DNA of 64,000 nucleotides, taken from Serpula lacrymans var. lacrymans S7.9 (lineage: Eukaryota; Basidiomycota; Agaricomycetes; Boletales; Serpulaceae). The stretch's first letter is position 1. Each line of letters opens with the position of its first letter. The notes below the pieces were generated by a model that saw only the letters and a list, made by a program, of their open reading frames with translations, did no database searches and was not told the DNA's origin. The translations under genes and the position numbers were made by a program. The DNA lies in contig NW_006763298.1 of assembly GCF_000218685.1 (NCBI RefSeq), forward strand, positions 302,164 to 366,163. The letters are read 5' to 3'. Shown here piece by piece: positions 1 to 11,897 of the stretch.

Positions 1-3000
1 TTGAAAACTGGCTATCCCCTCTGAATTTTCGCCAAACGCAGAGTGAAGTTCGTGGGATTTGGCGAGAGGGAACGGGAGGATGGGTGCTGGAGAATGAGAC
101 ATTTAAACAGTGGCTAAGAGGTGATCTGAAAACCCTTTGGTGTCCTGGGATTCGTAAGTGCACTATCACAATCACGATCTACATGCCAATATGCCGAGTC
201 ATCTAGCTGGTGCTGGGAAGACTGTTCTTGCGTAAGTCTAGCAGCAAATCAATTAAATCCATCTTGAGCGGTCATCACGTACGTTTTTACTAGGTCATAC
301 ATCATTAATCATCTCGAGAAGAACAGAGATAACGATGCTACTGTGGTTTACATTTATTGCAACTATAAGGAACATTCGGGGCAGACCGCCTGTAATCTCG
401 TTGCAAGTCTTCTGAAACAGCTTGTACAAGATTTCCCCCTTGCGTTTGGGCGCATCAGCGAAGAATTCAAACGTCATCGAGAACAAGACTTCCGTCCAAC
501 TCTATCCGAGATTCGCGACGCATTAATAAACGAAATTAAACAATACTCCCAGGTCTTCATCATTGTGGACGCTTTAGATGAGATTTCCGAGGATGACGAT
601 ACTCGTTCTGAGATGCTGCATTGTCTGCAATCCCTGGAAGGTAGTTTGTTAGTGACTTCTCGTGACATATCATCGATCAAGGTAGTCCTTCACGAAGCTC
701 TTCGCATAGATATTTGTGCGCATGAAGACGATGTACGCAACTATATCACAAACCGTATTCGCTTGCGGACACAATTGGACAGGCTGTTGGGTGACGCTTT
801 GAGAGAAGAAGCCATTGAGCGTCTGATAAGAGAGGCTCAAGGCATGTGAGTGCTCCATAGAGTTATATTTATTCTTACAGACACCAGATCTTAACATGCC
901 AATGAAGGTTTCTGCTATCTCGTATGCACGTGGACCTACTAGCACACCAAGTCACTCGTAATGATATTCGACTCGCTCTTGAAAATCTCCCCAAGGAGGT
1001 GGGAGGTGCTTATGACAAAACTATGAAACGGATATATGAAGGCCGATATGGAGAACTAGCTAAGAAAGCCATCACGTTGATTGTTTTTGCCTCTCGACCG
1101 CTGTTTTTCACGGAGCTTCAGGAAGCCCTAGCCTTTTCAACTGGTCTGCGTGAGATCAATGCTGATGACCTGGTGGATAAAGAGACGATAATGGAAGCCT
1201 GTGCTGGCATACTTATTGCTGATGAAAACACAGATGTATGCCGTTTGGTCCGTAAGTTACTTGATGCATGGTCCAAGTGCTATTACTTAAATCTGTTTTC
1301 ATTAGATTACTCTGCGCAGGAATATCTAGTAAAACGTGGAGATTGGGCTTTCCCAGACCCCCAAGCGCAAATCACCAATATATGCCTAGACGCTCTCTCT
1401 GTGTTTCCACCGAAAGATGTACGTCTTATTGACCTTTACCGCGGCCAAGGCTTCATCTTTTATGCACGACAAAATTGGGGCCGCCACGCACGGAGTATTG
1501 AGAAGACAATCCCGATGGTGATCCGCGAATTCTTAAGTTGTGAGGCGAACGTTGAGAATGCCCTGAAACTCATACACTCTCGCTACTTCAAGGGGGGTTC
1601 AGCATTGCATTTGTGTGCCTACTTCGGTCTTGAACAGACTATCGATTACTTGCTAGGGAACGACGCTGCTGTCGATCGAAGAGACAGCCAGAATAGAACA
1701 CCATTGTTCATTGCTGCAGAAGAAGGGTATGCCTCTGTGGTGAAGTTACTACTTGATCGAGGTCATGACATCAATTCGAGGAACGATCTTCGCGATGACA
1801 CACCACTTGGTGCTGCAGCGTATTATGGGAGAATAGAGGTAGTTCGAGTGCTATTGGCAGTGCGTGAGGTATGTGTCAACCCAAAGGATAATAATCGTGA
1901 TACACCGCTCTCGCAAGCAGCTTTCCAAGGTCATGTGGAGATTGTCAAGCTGCTGTTGGAGAGGGATGATGTGGATGCGGACTCAAAGGACACTAATAAT
2001 CAGACGCCGCTCTCGCAAGCAGCTTACCGGGGGCGTGTGGACATCGTCAAGCTGCTGTTGGCAAGGAACAGAATAGATGTGGACTCGAAGGACGACCACG
2101 GTTGGACGCCGCTCATGCGAGCAGCTTACCAGGGGCATGTGGACATTGTGAAGCTGTTGTTGGCAAGGGATGAAGTAGACGCGGATTCAAAGGACAATAA
2201 TGCTTTGACATCGCTCTCGCAAGCAGCTTCCCAAGGTCATGTGGAAATTGTCAAGCTGTTGTTGGCGAGGGATGAAGTGAATGTGGGCTCAAAGGACCGT
2301 AACGGCCGGACACCGTTCTGGTATGCCATTCAGGATGGGCGAGTGGAGATTGTTAGTCTGCCGTTAGCCAATGATGGTGTGGATGTCGACTCGCAGTACG
2401 AAGAAGGTTGGACGCCACTTTCACCTGCAGTGGTCCAAGGCAAGACCGAAGTTATTGAATTACTATTAGCGAGGCCCGAAGTAGACATTTTCTCGCACAA
2501 AGATTGCGATTCCACACCATTCATCCTTACAGCTAATCAAGGGAAAGCAAGCATAGTCCAGATGCCACTCCACGAGATATGCATGTCACTGGCTTTCTCG
2601 TTCCACGCGTCTTACCGCAAGGAATTGGCCCGGTTGCTTGTCATAAAAGCTTCAATAAACTTCAACGTGAATTGGAAGGATCCGTGTGGTTTTACACCCC
2701 TATGGCTAGCGGCCTGGAATTGTGATGAAAAGACGGTGGAGCTTCTGTTGGCTTACGATACAGTTGACGTGAACATTATCCCAGTGGAGAGTGGCCTGAG
2801 TATACCGCCATTGTGGGCTGCAGCATATCGTGCTTTTGTGAAAGTGAACGAGAATCTGGGTTTTAGTTCTTCCATTTATCATGCCCCCAATGCAAATAAC
2901 ACCGATAACAACAACAGGCAGAGGTGAGTCGATATCAGTGATCCTATTGATAATGATTCACCTATCACAGGAAAAGAGGAGCCAGGAGGAGGGGCAGCAA

Positions 3001-3538
3001 GGCGGCAACGATAACGATGTGTCCCCACCCCCTTCCATCACCCGGAAATGACCTTGAAAGTGACAAAGATTCTGGGTCGGATTTACGGAAGGGTGTGATA
3101 TTAAACTCGCTGCTTGCAAGGAGTGATGTTGACGTGAACTGGAAAAACAAGCTCGGGGAAACCCTTCTTTTAATAGCAGCAAAGCACGGATGCAAATCTC
3201 TTGTAGAACAGCTACTCTCCAGACGTGACATCGATATGAACTTGCAAAACGACAATGGAGACTCGCCGCTTCAGTGTGCAGTACGTTTGGGCTACGAGGA
3301 AGTGGCCGCCTTACTTGTTGCACGGGATGGTGCTACAATCACTCAACCTAGCTCCTCAGAACCCATCTCCGTGGAACAGCTTTACCAAGCACCTTCTCAA
3401 TCTTCAATCCAAGGAAAACGGAAGAGAAAAGTGGAATTTATAAAGGGGGAACCGACTCAGTTAGAACTTGCCAATGTGAAACGGACCCGCATTGATATGG
3501 AGGATAGTTCTGATTATGGCATGTACCATGGCTATTGA
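1..3538 (+). CDS. NACHT-ankyrin STAND protein (5' end outside window)
   Basis: NLR-like signal-transducing ATPase with an ankyrin-repeat sensor region. Exons read by eye are <1-153, 207-231, 294-845, 908-1251, 1306-2923 and 2971-3538; all junctions keep frame. The first intron is removed just before the Walker A motif PGAGKT (encoded across 150-223). Walker B is VFIIVDALDEI near 555-590, followed by an LVTSRD sensor-type motif near 650. A VHYSAQEYL motif, which often closes the NACHT/winged-helix part in fungal proteins, is created by the junction at 1251/1306. From about 1600 onward there are roughly ten or more ankyrin repeats of the form TPLxxAAxxGHxEIVKLLLxRxxVDxxSKD, some nearly identical to each other. 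The C-terminus is a lysine/arginine-rich tail (GKRKRKVEF). The N-terminal effector domain lies outside the window, so its type is unknown. In fungi, NACHT-ANK proteins are candidate heterokaryon-incompatibility or immune receptors; that role is inferred here. Confidence 0.88.
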
Positions 3539-4390
3539 CTGGTATAATGGGGAGAACCTAGGAGTAAACTCTCCTCTTTTAAACTGGGTAAAGGTCATTG
3601 TCCTCAAAGGTGGCATTATATCTTATTTATCGAGCGTCCTTTGTACGACCTCGTATAGAACATGCACAGTTTACGCAGGCCTTTATTCTCTAAATGTAAT
3701 ATCTAATTACACTTGAGTCATATCTGTACTGTCGCCACATGATTCGAGGATTTGCAGGTCAACAGTATGATGGATAGCAGATTCAAGAGGTTAAGGCGGG
3801 CACGACATGACATTCACAGAGGAGACAGGTGAGCACTATTATATGCCAAGTGAACAGGAGTGGTTAAAAGCGGCCAAACGCAGCTTGTTACAGTAACATC
3901 CCATTGATGCTAACTATCACTACATAGCTGGGCTCATCTTCGCAAATAAGGTTTTGTCGCATCTATACGACACGAGCAATGATATAGTAGGTCGATATTG
4001 TACTCTTTCACTTCAAAAAAAAAAAAACATATACTGACAGACATGGTCAGAAGGCTGCAAACAAAAGAACGATCAGAGGGCATCAGGAGGATATTGCAAG
4101 GGTCACCTCGAGGACAGTGTCCTTAAACCCATCCAGCAAGTTGATGGCAAAAAATATAAGGTTCTATATTCGTCTATGTACCAGCAATACCTGAATGGAA
4201 ACGAACGGATGGAACTAGTTCTATTTTTTCTCTATATGGCCATCGATGATGGAACCTTGAGATCCGCTTCATAAGAAGCGGCATCGTTGAATACTTGTAC
4301 GTCTTTGCGTACCTCTACCTCTTTAAGCTGGATGTTTTTACTCCTTTGTGATGATGATTGCCATGAGGCACCGTTATTAGTCTGTCAATA
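3539..4390. other. intergenic region between convergent genes
   Basis: No supported gene. The region is flanked by the 3' ends of the NACHT-ankyrin gene and the DUF6534 gene, so it probably holds two 3' untranslated regions. Short open frames here match no family I know. An A-run of about 12 lies near 4016-4027. Confidence 0.5.
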
Positions 4391-5861
4391 TTATGAGCAT
4401 GTGATAGGGGGGGTGTACATAAGACTGGTTCGTACGTCTGAATCCATATCACGAGTTCCAGCCATTTGCTGCCTCAGGTCCTGGCGTGCAAGAAGAGTAT
4501 CAAGGAGTGTCTGAATTTAGCAAGACAAGCAACTTTGTCAGCGACGAAACCCACGGTTGACGCGTTACTTGGCAGCTTACGTTGGTATATATGCGACCGA
4601 TGGGGATAGCAAACATGCCATACAAGTTGGTCGTTGGGTAACGGAGAAATGTGATGAGATCACCCAGGGAGAAGATACCCGCGAAGAGACCAGTTTGGAT
4701 GGCACCACGGATCAAACGATTCAGTACGGTATCTGTCTTGTGGAAGCCAGTTCGTGACCGAGTAAGGATGATCGTAAGCGTAACTACGATGAGACATAAC
4801 AACGATCAGCATCCATCAATCGAAGAGCAGGAAGAAAAGGCAGTCCTCGTACCGGTGATGAATAGGTCAAGGCTGACTTGCATCGCCAACCAGCCTGTAA
4901 CGAGGCTATCCAAGGCAGAGAGTTCGACCAACCTAGGTAAAATAGTGTGAACTTGGTGCGCACGGTGGTCTCTACCCCATACTTGGACCTACACTTTGAT
5001 TATCCATGCTCTGATACCGCAAGCCATTCCGAGGGCAAAGGTCGGCACGGCAAGCACAAGGATAACACCAAACAGGACTCGACTGTTGCTCAGACGATAG
5101 ATACTGGGGACCATAATCTAGGTTAAGTTGTCGACTCCCTCACGCTTCCATTACTCACCGATAACCTAGGAAAACCTGCGTCAACAAAGCTGCCAAGGCC
5201 GTCGCGATTGGAGTAAAAGTGTATGGCCAAAGTGCGGCTGAAATAAGACGTTAATAAATATGGAAACGTTGTAGCCCAGAGCAAGAAGGATTTACACGTT
5301 ATAGCAGTAGGATTATTGTAGTTTGTCACGCTGCGAGGCGCTGAGATGAATATCATAGGCAATACAAAGAATACCATACCAATATACCCAAGCCATGTAA
5401 ATGGCACTAACGTGATGATGATCAACATAGAGGGGTGCATAATAAATACTGACAGACGTACGAAATGCTGTGGACGGTGTCGAGGATGAACAACACCAAC
5501 ACCATGTACCTACCGGCGGCAAGTTAGTGCTAAAATTATCAAAGCGAAGGATGTGCCTACTTTATTGCTGGATGATCATTGAACTCTGACATACGCGCGG
5601 AGATCAGCAAATGAAAGTATATTAGCCACGCGAAAACATACTTATTCTGTGATAGGCAGCAAATTGGTACGTGACCAAGCCATAGAGATACGTATTGACT
5701 GCATGGAGATGTGGCAATTAGCAGAGAAAAAGCGTCAATGACGGTAAAGACGTACAGAATATCCCAACTAGCAAGGTACCTGTGGGGAAATATGAGAGCT
5801 TAGAGAGTGTATGGAGATAAGAGGAAAGAAACTGACCAATGGTGGAGTCGTATATACCCAT
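4391..5861 (-). CDS. DUF6534 multi-pass membrane protein
   Basis: Seven-transmembrane-type protein of the basidiomycete DUF6534 family, function unknown. I rebuilt it from many short exons on the minus strand. It starts at 5861 (MGIYDSTIGTLLVGIF after the first intron). Membrane segments follow, around 5450-5520 (VLVLFILDTVHSIS), 5170-5210 and 4990-5080 (LFGVILVLAVPTFALGMA). The C-terminal DUF6534 core at 4580-4780 carries the family pattern TDTVLNRLIRGAIQTGLFAG and FAIPIGRIYTN. An intron (about 4514-4579) separates IYTN from TLLDTLLARQDLRQQM, and the stop is at 4391. Eight or more introns of 50-130 nt are needed. The segment 5520-5640 is the least certain part of the model. The family occurs in large paralogous sets in mushroom genomes, with no established substrate. 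Confidence 0.8.
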
Positions 5862-6900
5862 AGTCGACAGTTAGTTGCTAGTTACAATTGGGAAGCGAGA
5901 GGACAGCCAGTTGAATGCTAGCTTCAGTGTGTGAAATGAGCGAGTACGGGGATGCCAACGAGAGCAAAAGCGAGTTCTGGCCATCTTAAAGGCTACCGGC
6001 GACTCAATAGTTGTGTGTGGGTTCACACGAGACGGGGAGGTTGCATATGTTGAGGATTATTGCTCGTTTGAGCAGGTACTATAATATTTTTTGTGGCAGG
6101 GTAGGAAGTGGACGGAAAGGGCCGACTGAATCGGCAAGTGCACAGGAGGCGAGGAAGTGAGACAAGGAGGGGTTCTATTGGAGTCCCCCTTTACAGCACT
6201 TACAGCAACAATGTACGCCAATTTCGGGGACAGCAAACGTAGCGAGTCACGTGGTATGAGATCGACACTCGATCGCCGATCTGCGATTTGCTTCCGTGCC
6301 TCGCTAGAACAGGACTCAATCTTGCTCTAGCAAACGTTAACCAAAAATACCAGACCGTACTACATGCTTCATCTACATGCTGTGACTCACACAGGCTCCA
6401 TCATATCATCACAAGCACTACGATCTAAGTACTCCCCACCGTACTTCTTGTGGTCAGAGATCAGCGTCAACGCCTCCGAACTTTCAAGTGCCTCCAACTT
6501 AGCTGATACTCGATATCGTACACACTCATACCGCTTCCCAGGGCTAACATATGAATGGTAAAGTTCGTGCCACTACGGAATAACCCGCTATCCAAAACGC
6601 ACCCCATTTCCTTCATTTACAATCGTCTAGCCCTTCATTTCACTCCTCTTCACCATTTATTAGCCTCCTCATTAGTCTGCACCTTTTCCTGTGGGAGCGA
6701 TATATTGCGCCCTACTATCCGTGCGATCACAGGACTTTGTCACTTTGTCAGTCATAACAGGGCCGATAAAACCTCATTTGCATTACGCACCCGTAGCACT
6801 GGTATACTTATATCGCACACAACATATCACCACTTCAAACTCGAAAAACCACCCACTACTCTCAACCAGCATACTCTCATATTCCGATTTCAATTTCAAC
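5862..6900. promoter_or_regulatory. divergent intergenic region
   Basis: About 1 kb between two divergently transcribed genes, the DUF6534 gene (start 5861, minus) and the Rossmann-fold gene (start 6901, plus). No conserved coding sequence was recognised. Just upstream of 6901 the strand is pyrimidine- and A-rich (6810-6900), which fits a fungal 5' leader. No specific binding motif could be assigned. Confidence 0.45.
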
Positions 6901-8406
6901 ATGTCCACTCCTACTATCTTCTTCCTTGGTGCTACAGGCTACCTTGGTTCTGAGTTCTTGATCCTCCTCAATCGCGACTTTCCTCAATACCACGTCGTCG
7001 CCCTCGTCCGATCCTCTTCTCTCTCTCGCGTCCCTCGCTTGAAGGAGATTTATCCGAACTTATCGGTCGTCGAAGGCTCGCTCGACGATGATGCCGTTAT
7101 CCAGGAACAAGTCGCGAAAGCCGACATTATCATCAATAGCGCAAGTTCTGATCATCTCCCCAGCGTAAAATGTGAGTCTCGGAACCTTTGACTATCGTTT
7201 CCACCGCTTATCTCGCCATTCCATAGCAACACTCGCGGGACTGGAGAAAGGATCCGCAAGTAAACCTGGGAAGCCTCCTTTGTACATTCACGTATCGGGC
7301 TGCGGCATCATCAGTGACGACGCTCGTGGAGAACCCGTCGAAAACGTTAAAGAATGGTCTGACATCGGATTGGATCTGAAAGAGTGAGTACCGGCGTTGT
7401 CTGGATTTCGAGATAGCGAATTGACGGCGAGCACATCGATAGTTGCCCATCTACGAATACGCATTTAGAGTCTGATATTCCTGTGCGTCGTCGCTGCATG
7501 GCATTTTCGTTAATTCACGTAACTTCCGCTAAAATAACGATACGCAGATCGTCGAAGCGGGTACGCGTAAGGAAAATCCCGTTCGCACGATTATCCTCTA
7601 CCCTGGCCAGGTTCGTGAATATGTCTATAATATATTGTAGAAGAAGTTCTAACGTTGTTGACGTTTGGTATTTAGATCTATGGCGTTGGACGAGGTATGA
7701 TGACTCTCACCTAAGGATTGAATAACGCTTATGTGACACCTTGCAGGTGTCCAGAGAAACACCTTATGGTTGCGTATCTTCTTTGATATGACCAAGAAGC
7801 TCGGTTACATGGGAACCTGGGGTCCTGGAGCAAATTCGATGAACAATGTTCACGTTATAGATGTGGCTTCGGCTTTACTCCTCCTATTCAAATCTGCACT
7901 CGAGGGCAAGGCTGAGGAGGGTAAAGACGGTATCTGTACGTTTCCCTGGCCTTAAGTGTTTGCGTCCGGCTGATCGCATCAATCAATCTCCAGACTTCTG
8001 TGGAAGCATGCAACCAAAGATCTCATACCACGACTGGACCGAAAAGATGGGAGACGTGAGGCGATCGAACGGTGTCATCTTTATCGATTTTACTGACTAT
8101 ATCCCCACTATGACCAGTACTTATTCAACAAAGGAATCTTGAAGCAAGGTGGTACTCGTCCCATGCCAGCAGAGGTTGTCGAGCCTCTGGGCCACTGTAA
8201 GTCCTTTGAAAGAATTTCCAGTTAGAATTTATGGTTGATCGTAAATTTTCTTCTTCATAGACGGTTGGTCGCTGTTGGGTGGCAATCAGTTCGCTAAACC
8301 ACAGCGACTCGCACGACTTGGGTGGGAACCTACAGAGACGGCCAAACTCTCCCTTATGGACTCGTTCCCAGACGCAATTGAAGCGTTGTTGGAGGACCTC
8401 AATTAA
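6901..8406 (+). CDS. NAD(P)-binding Rossmann-fold protein (atypical SDR)
   Basis: Atypical short-chain dehydrogenase/NmrA-like protein. The start at 6901 is in a good context (aacATGtcc) and is followed at once by the dinucleotide-binding motif GATGYLG (residues about 9-15). Strand and helix elements then follow: HVVALVRSSS, a D-type loop (VEGSLDD) and ADIIINSASSDH. After introns the frame continues through PLYIHVSG, PVRTIILYPGQ, IYGVGRG, NTLWLRIFFDM and NNVHVIDVASALLLLF, the usual order for extended SDRs. About nine introns of 50-70 nt are needed; the last acceptor is at 8260 and the stop TAA at 8404-8406. The canonical SDR catalytic YxxxK is not obvious, so it may bind NAD(P)H without acting as a classical dehydrogenase. 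Substrate unknown. Confidence 0.82.
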
Positions 8407-8943
8407 GAGGCTCAATCGGTGATAGGCTTAACGAGGATTAGATTAATATTGTGTAGTAAATGGAAATGACTACTGTAATCGAATGTTTTCTTTTCTGATG
8501 CGAGAAGTGAGACGTTATCGTCACCTTACTGGAAATGATAAGAATATTGACATGTATGAGTGGCAAGACAGAACCTTTGGTGCTGACCTTACCAATAGAG
8601 ACATGTCAGGCTTAACGTGATCCATATTATTATCAGACGTTTGACTCGCGCGTAGATGTGATTCAGAAGCATATCGTGGCATAGATTCGTTGAACAGTGC
8701 AAAAAGGTAAAAGGATGCATCTGGAACGATGACACGAGGATGTTTCACTGTAATGACCACTGAACGTAACAATCAATTTGACTGCAGACGTAGGCAATCT
8801 TACCTGCCAACTTGACAACCCGCTGATCGCTGTTTAAGTTGTAAGGTGAAAGAAGGTATCAGAGCACCATTTGATTTTCGTTAGCACATGGAAGAAATAT
8901 TATAGATACACCACACGGATGCAGTGAGCATCGAGATACAAAG
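8407..8943. other. intergenic region between convergent genes
   Basis: About 540 bp between the 3' ends of the Rossmann-fold gene and LSM6. An 83-codon open frame on the minus strand (8521-8772) matches nothing I recognise. The region is probably 3' untranslated sequence of both neighbours. Confidence 0.45.
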
Positions 8944-9354
8944 TTACAGAGCTTCTGCGGCGGAGATGTACAGTACTGGGAAAGCGAGCGTCAGGACAAG
9001 GCACCACGGCCGGATGCAAAAATAAAGACAGACCATTATTTCCCCGAACAAAAGCATCGCCGTAGCGATTAGTGAGAGTGCCATTCACGTGTTCTTCAGT
9101 CTGCTCTAAGGCAATATTCATGTATCCATCAAGACATGAAAGCACACCTGCATTGTGCCCATTCAGTCCGGTACGATGGATTCAGACGGAAAGTACGACT
9201 TACCGCGGTAATCCACTCCCGATGTGAGACGAACGATGACCCTTTTCCCTACTACGCCCTTCAAGAAATCAGTTGGAGATCCCGAGGTTGTGATAGGCGG
9301 TGGTGGTGGTGGCGAGGCCTCGTTTGGAGGAGGAGGGGGCGTTGTCTCGTCCAT
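8944..9354 (-). CDS. LSM6: U6 snRNA-associated Sm-like protein LSm6
   Basis: Subunit of the LSm1-7 (cytoplasmic mRNA decapping) and LSm2-8 (U6 snRNA) rings. Exons are 9204-9354, 9034-9147 and 8975-8944; the junctions give a continuous 98-residue protein. The Sm1 motif is FLKGVVGKRVIVRLTSGVDY plus RGVLSCLDGYMNIAL. The Sm2 motif is DAFVRGNNVLYISA, made by the junction at 9034/8975. The RGN and VLYIS signature matches LSm6. The N-terminus has an unusual extension of about 25 residues, rich in proline (two runs of 5 and 6 Pro). It is divergent from the Rab-like gene, with only 162 bp between start codons. The final exon is just 32 nt, which automated gene callers could easily miss. Confidence 0.92.
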
Positions 9355-9516
9355 CGGATAGATTGCAGTCGGACTGTAACCTGTTTTGCTCGCGTCGCGG
9401 TTGTACGCCTTGGTGTGGTCGTGTTTGGCTCTCTCGCAGTGGGACAGGCTCGTTTTTGATTCCGGTACCCGCGATTGCATGATTGCTCATGAAGACCTTG
9501 TACGACGACAGCCATC
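9355..9516. promoter_or_regulatory. short bidirectional promoter region LSM6 / Rab
   Basis: The two start codons (9354 minus, 9517 plus) are separated by 162 bp, so both 5' leaders and the core promoters must lie here or overlap the genes. No clear TATA box is visible. The region is moderately GC-rich (for example cgcgtcgcggttg near 9391-9403). Confidence 0.5.
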
Positions 9517-10806
9517 ATGCCAACGGTCAAGCTCGTCGTTATCGGTGCTTCCGGTGTAGGCAAGACTAGTCTGCGCACTCAGGTAACCTCATTGTTGACT
9601 CTGAGCTTAGTCTTGTCTGTACTCATTCTTTATTATTAATAGTATATATCAGGGCGTTTCTCAACAGGCTATCGAGCTACCATAGGTGCTGATTTTATTT
9701 CCAAGACACTTCCTCATCCAACCAAGCCAGACCAGTCCGTAACACTACAAATATGGGTCAGTTCCCCTCCTTGCTTTTGACTTGTTTTTTCTGAGCTCGA
9801 CGGTGTCGTACGACTTTATCATAACATCACACAGGACACCGCCGGTCAGGAGCGTTTCTCCAGTTTATCTGCGGCATTTTTTAGAGGCGCAGACGCTGCT
9901 CTGCTGATGTTCGACGTCAACAAACCTGAAACGCTCACAGCCCTCACCAGATGGTGGTCGCAATTCCGCGAGAAAGCGCCTTTGTCAGACGATGAATTAG
10001 AAGACTATTGTTGCGTCGTCGTTGGAAACAAGATTGATGTGGTTGACCCATACGCTCGCGTCCCTCCAGTTTCAGAATCAGAAGCTTTACAATTCATCAA
10101 CGAACTAGTCCCTCCTTCAACTCCACCTCCATCTCCTCCGTGCGAAATCGCCATTCCTCACGTACAAGAATTATCTATGTTTCCCAGTATAACGATGTCT
10201 CATAATAATGGAGACATAGATCTCCCCTTACTAACACCTCGCACACGGTCTATCGACATATCCCACCACTACAAACGCCTATCTAAATCCCGCTCCCGTA
10301 GTAGTAACCAACTTAACAACGGTACTATGACCAGTACGCATACTGGCTTCACAACTTTCCACACGCCATCCTCCTCTCTCTTCGACGCCTACGAGTCAGC
10401 TCGCTCTTCTCCAATCCCTTCCTCCGCCCGTTCCTCGAGACCGACATCGCCTACCCGTACCCCACGCCGTATCCCGTCAGTTTCGAGTACATCGTCCTCT
10501 GCCGTCACTATCACTCCGAGTTTATTCAATCGAGGTCAAGCGGTTTCAATGGCTCATTTGCCTGTTTCTCGGCCAGAACGGCGGCCACGACTCTTTTTAA
10601 CGTCAGCCAAGACGGGGGAAGGTGTGGGCAATGTTTTCGAATACATTGCTCGTCGGGTGGTTCTCAGGTGGGAATACGAAGAAACAATAGAAGCAAGGAC
10701 GCTGCTCTTTCGGAGTCCGAATGATACAGACGCGGAGACGGTCCGTTTAGGACTCTCGCAAGATAGCAAACGAAGCGCTGGTATAAGTTCATGCTGTGGA
10801 CGATAA
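9517..10806 (+). CDS. Rab-family small GTPase with long internal insertion
   Basis: Ras-superfamily GTPase of the Rab branch, closest in motif style to Rab7/Ypt7. Exons 9517-9582, 9643-9756 and 9835-10806 give 383 residues. G1 is GASGVGKTS (10-18), switch I carries a T in YRATIGADF, G3 is DTAGQERF (from 61), G4 is GNKID (N at 125) and G5 is TSAK (316-319). The C-terminus is SSCCGR, a CCxx-type prenylation end as in some Rabs. The odd feature is the spacing: G4 and G5 are usually about 30 residues apart in Rab7-type proteins, but here they are about 190. The extra stretch is rich in Ser, Pro, Thr and Arg and looks disordered. A vesicle-trafficking role is inferred from family; the exact Rab subtype is not certain. 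Confidence 0.88.
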
Positions 10807-11897
10807 CTTAGAACGAGACTGAGTATCTTTTATTTTTATGTATTTCTGGATCTTCGTGGGCGCAGACCTTACAATCATCTTTTCAGTTTCTATTTGTTAT
10901 AGTTTCCGTCTTTTCATGTTTTTGGATTACAGGGAACGGTGCCATTGCTGCATAAATTAAGTGCGTCGTAGAAATTCATTTACCGGACAATTTATCAGTT
11001 CATTATTGGGCTTTTCACCATTTTGTACTTTCAGAGTCGGCTTTGTGACTATTTTAGATACTCATCTACAGATACTACAGGCTATAAACTTAACAATTTG
11101 CTTATATCTGCAGCGAGAGTCAAAATTGTTGGCAAAAACGTGGGGTCGAGTTGGATTTTCTTGTCATGCACTTTCTTGGGCTCACATCTAGTTATACTGC
11201 ACCATCCACTGTTGGCCGCACGTAAGGCATTATCGCATCTCCATCCAACTCAGCCCTTGGTCGCCCATCCAACGTCTGAACCATGGCTCACTGCATGCAT
11301 CGTTTGAACCTCGATATTTGTGAATGCGCAGAGTCGAGATCATGTCCCGTCCGAGTAACCGACTTCCGCCAAAGCGACAGCAAGCAAATAGGATATCCCT
11401 GAAACCTGGAGGGCGAGGCCGCCCCAGGGGGCATATTTCGATTATGATACCAAGATGATACTGCATTAATTTATGACTTATGACATCTATCATAAGTCCA
11501 CTGCAATCTCGTTTTCCCTCGAGAGCAGCAAGCATAGCAATTTTATATAGGTATAGGCGCCCACACTCTCTTTGCGTATAGCAGGGATCCGAGTAGCCTG
11601 TTTGCCACCATGGTAACTGATAGCGTGCGTATAAATGGCTTTCATTCCTTGGTAGTGTTCCCTTGTCGGCGGGGAGAGAATATTCTTCAACAAACGTCTT
11701 AAAACGACTCCCGTAAGTACGCCAGAGTACGAATTTGAATCTGTTACATTACAATTATTAGCGATAAAGACACATGATAGCGTTAACCATAAATAAGTCA
11801 GCTATTGTAACAGTGGGAAGGGTACGAAGTTCCAGTTGTAATTCGTGAGTTTGAAAAAATGCAGGTAGTGTAGTACGGATAAATTAAAGTACATAGC
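10807..11897. other. intergenic region between convergent genes
   Basis: About 1.1 kb between the Rab-like gene and the first CorA-like gene, both pointing inward. T-rich sequence at 10830-10930 probably holds the Rab 3' untranslated region. Small open frames here (60-100 codons) match no family and lack splice-consistent extensions. Confidence 0.45.

Noticed and set aside
9136..9490. Several overlapping frames of 60-107 codons on both strands around LSM6 exon 1
   Set aside because: They are shadows of the real LSM6 exon in other frames; the proline/glycine-rich triplet run keeps several frames open.
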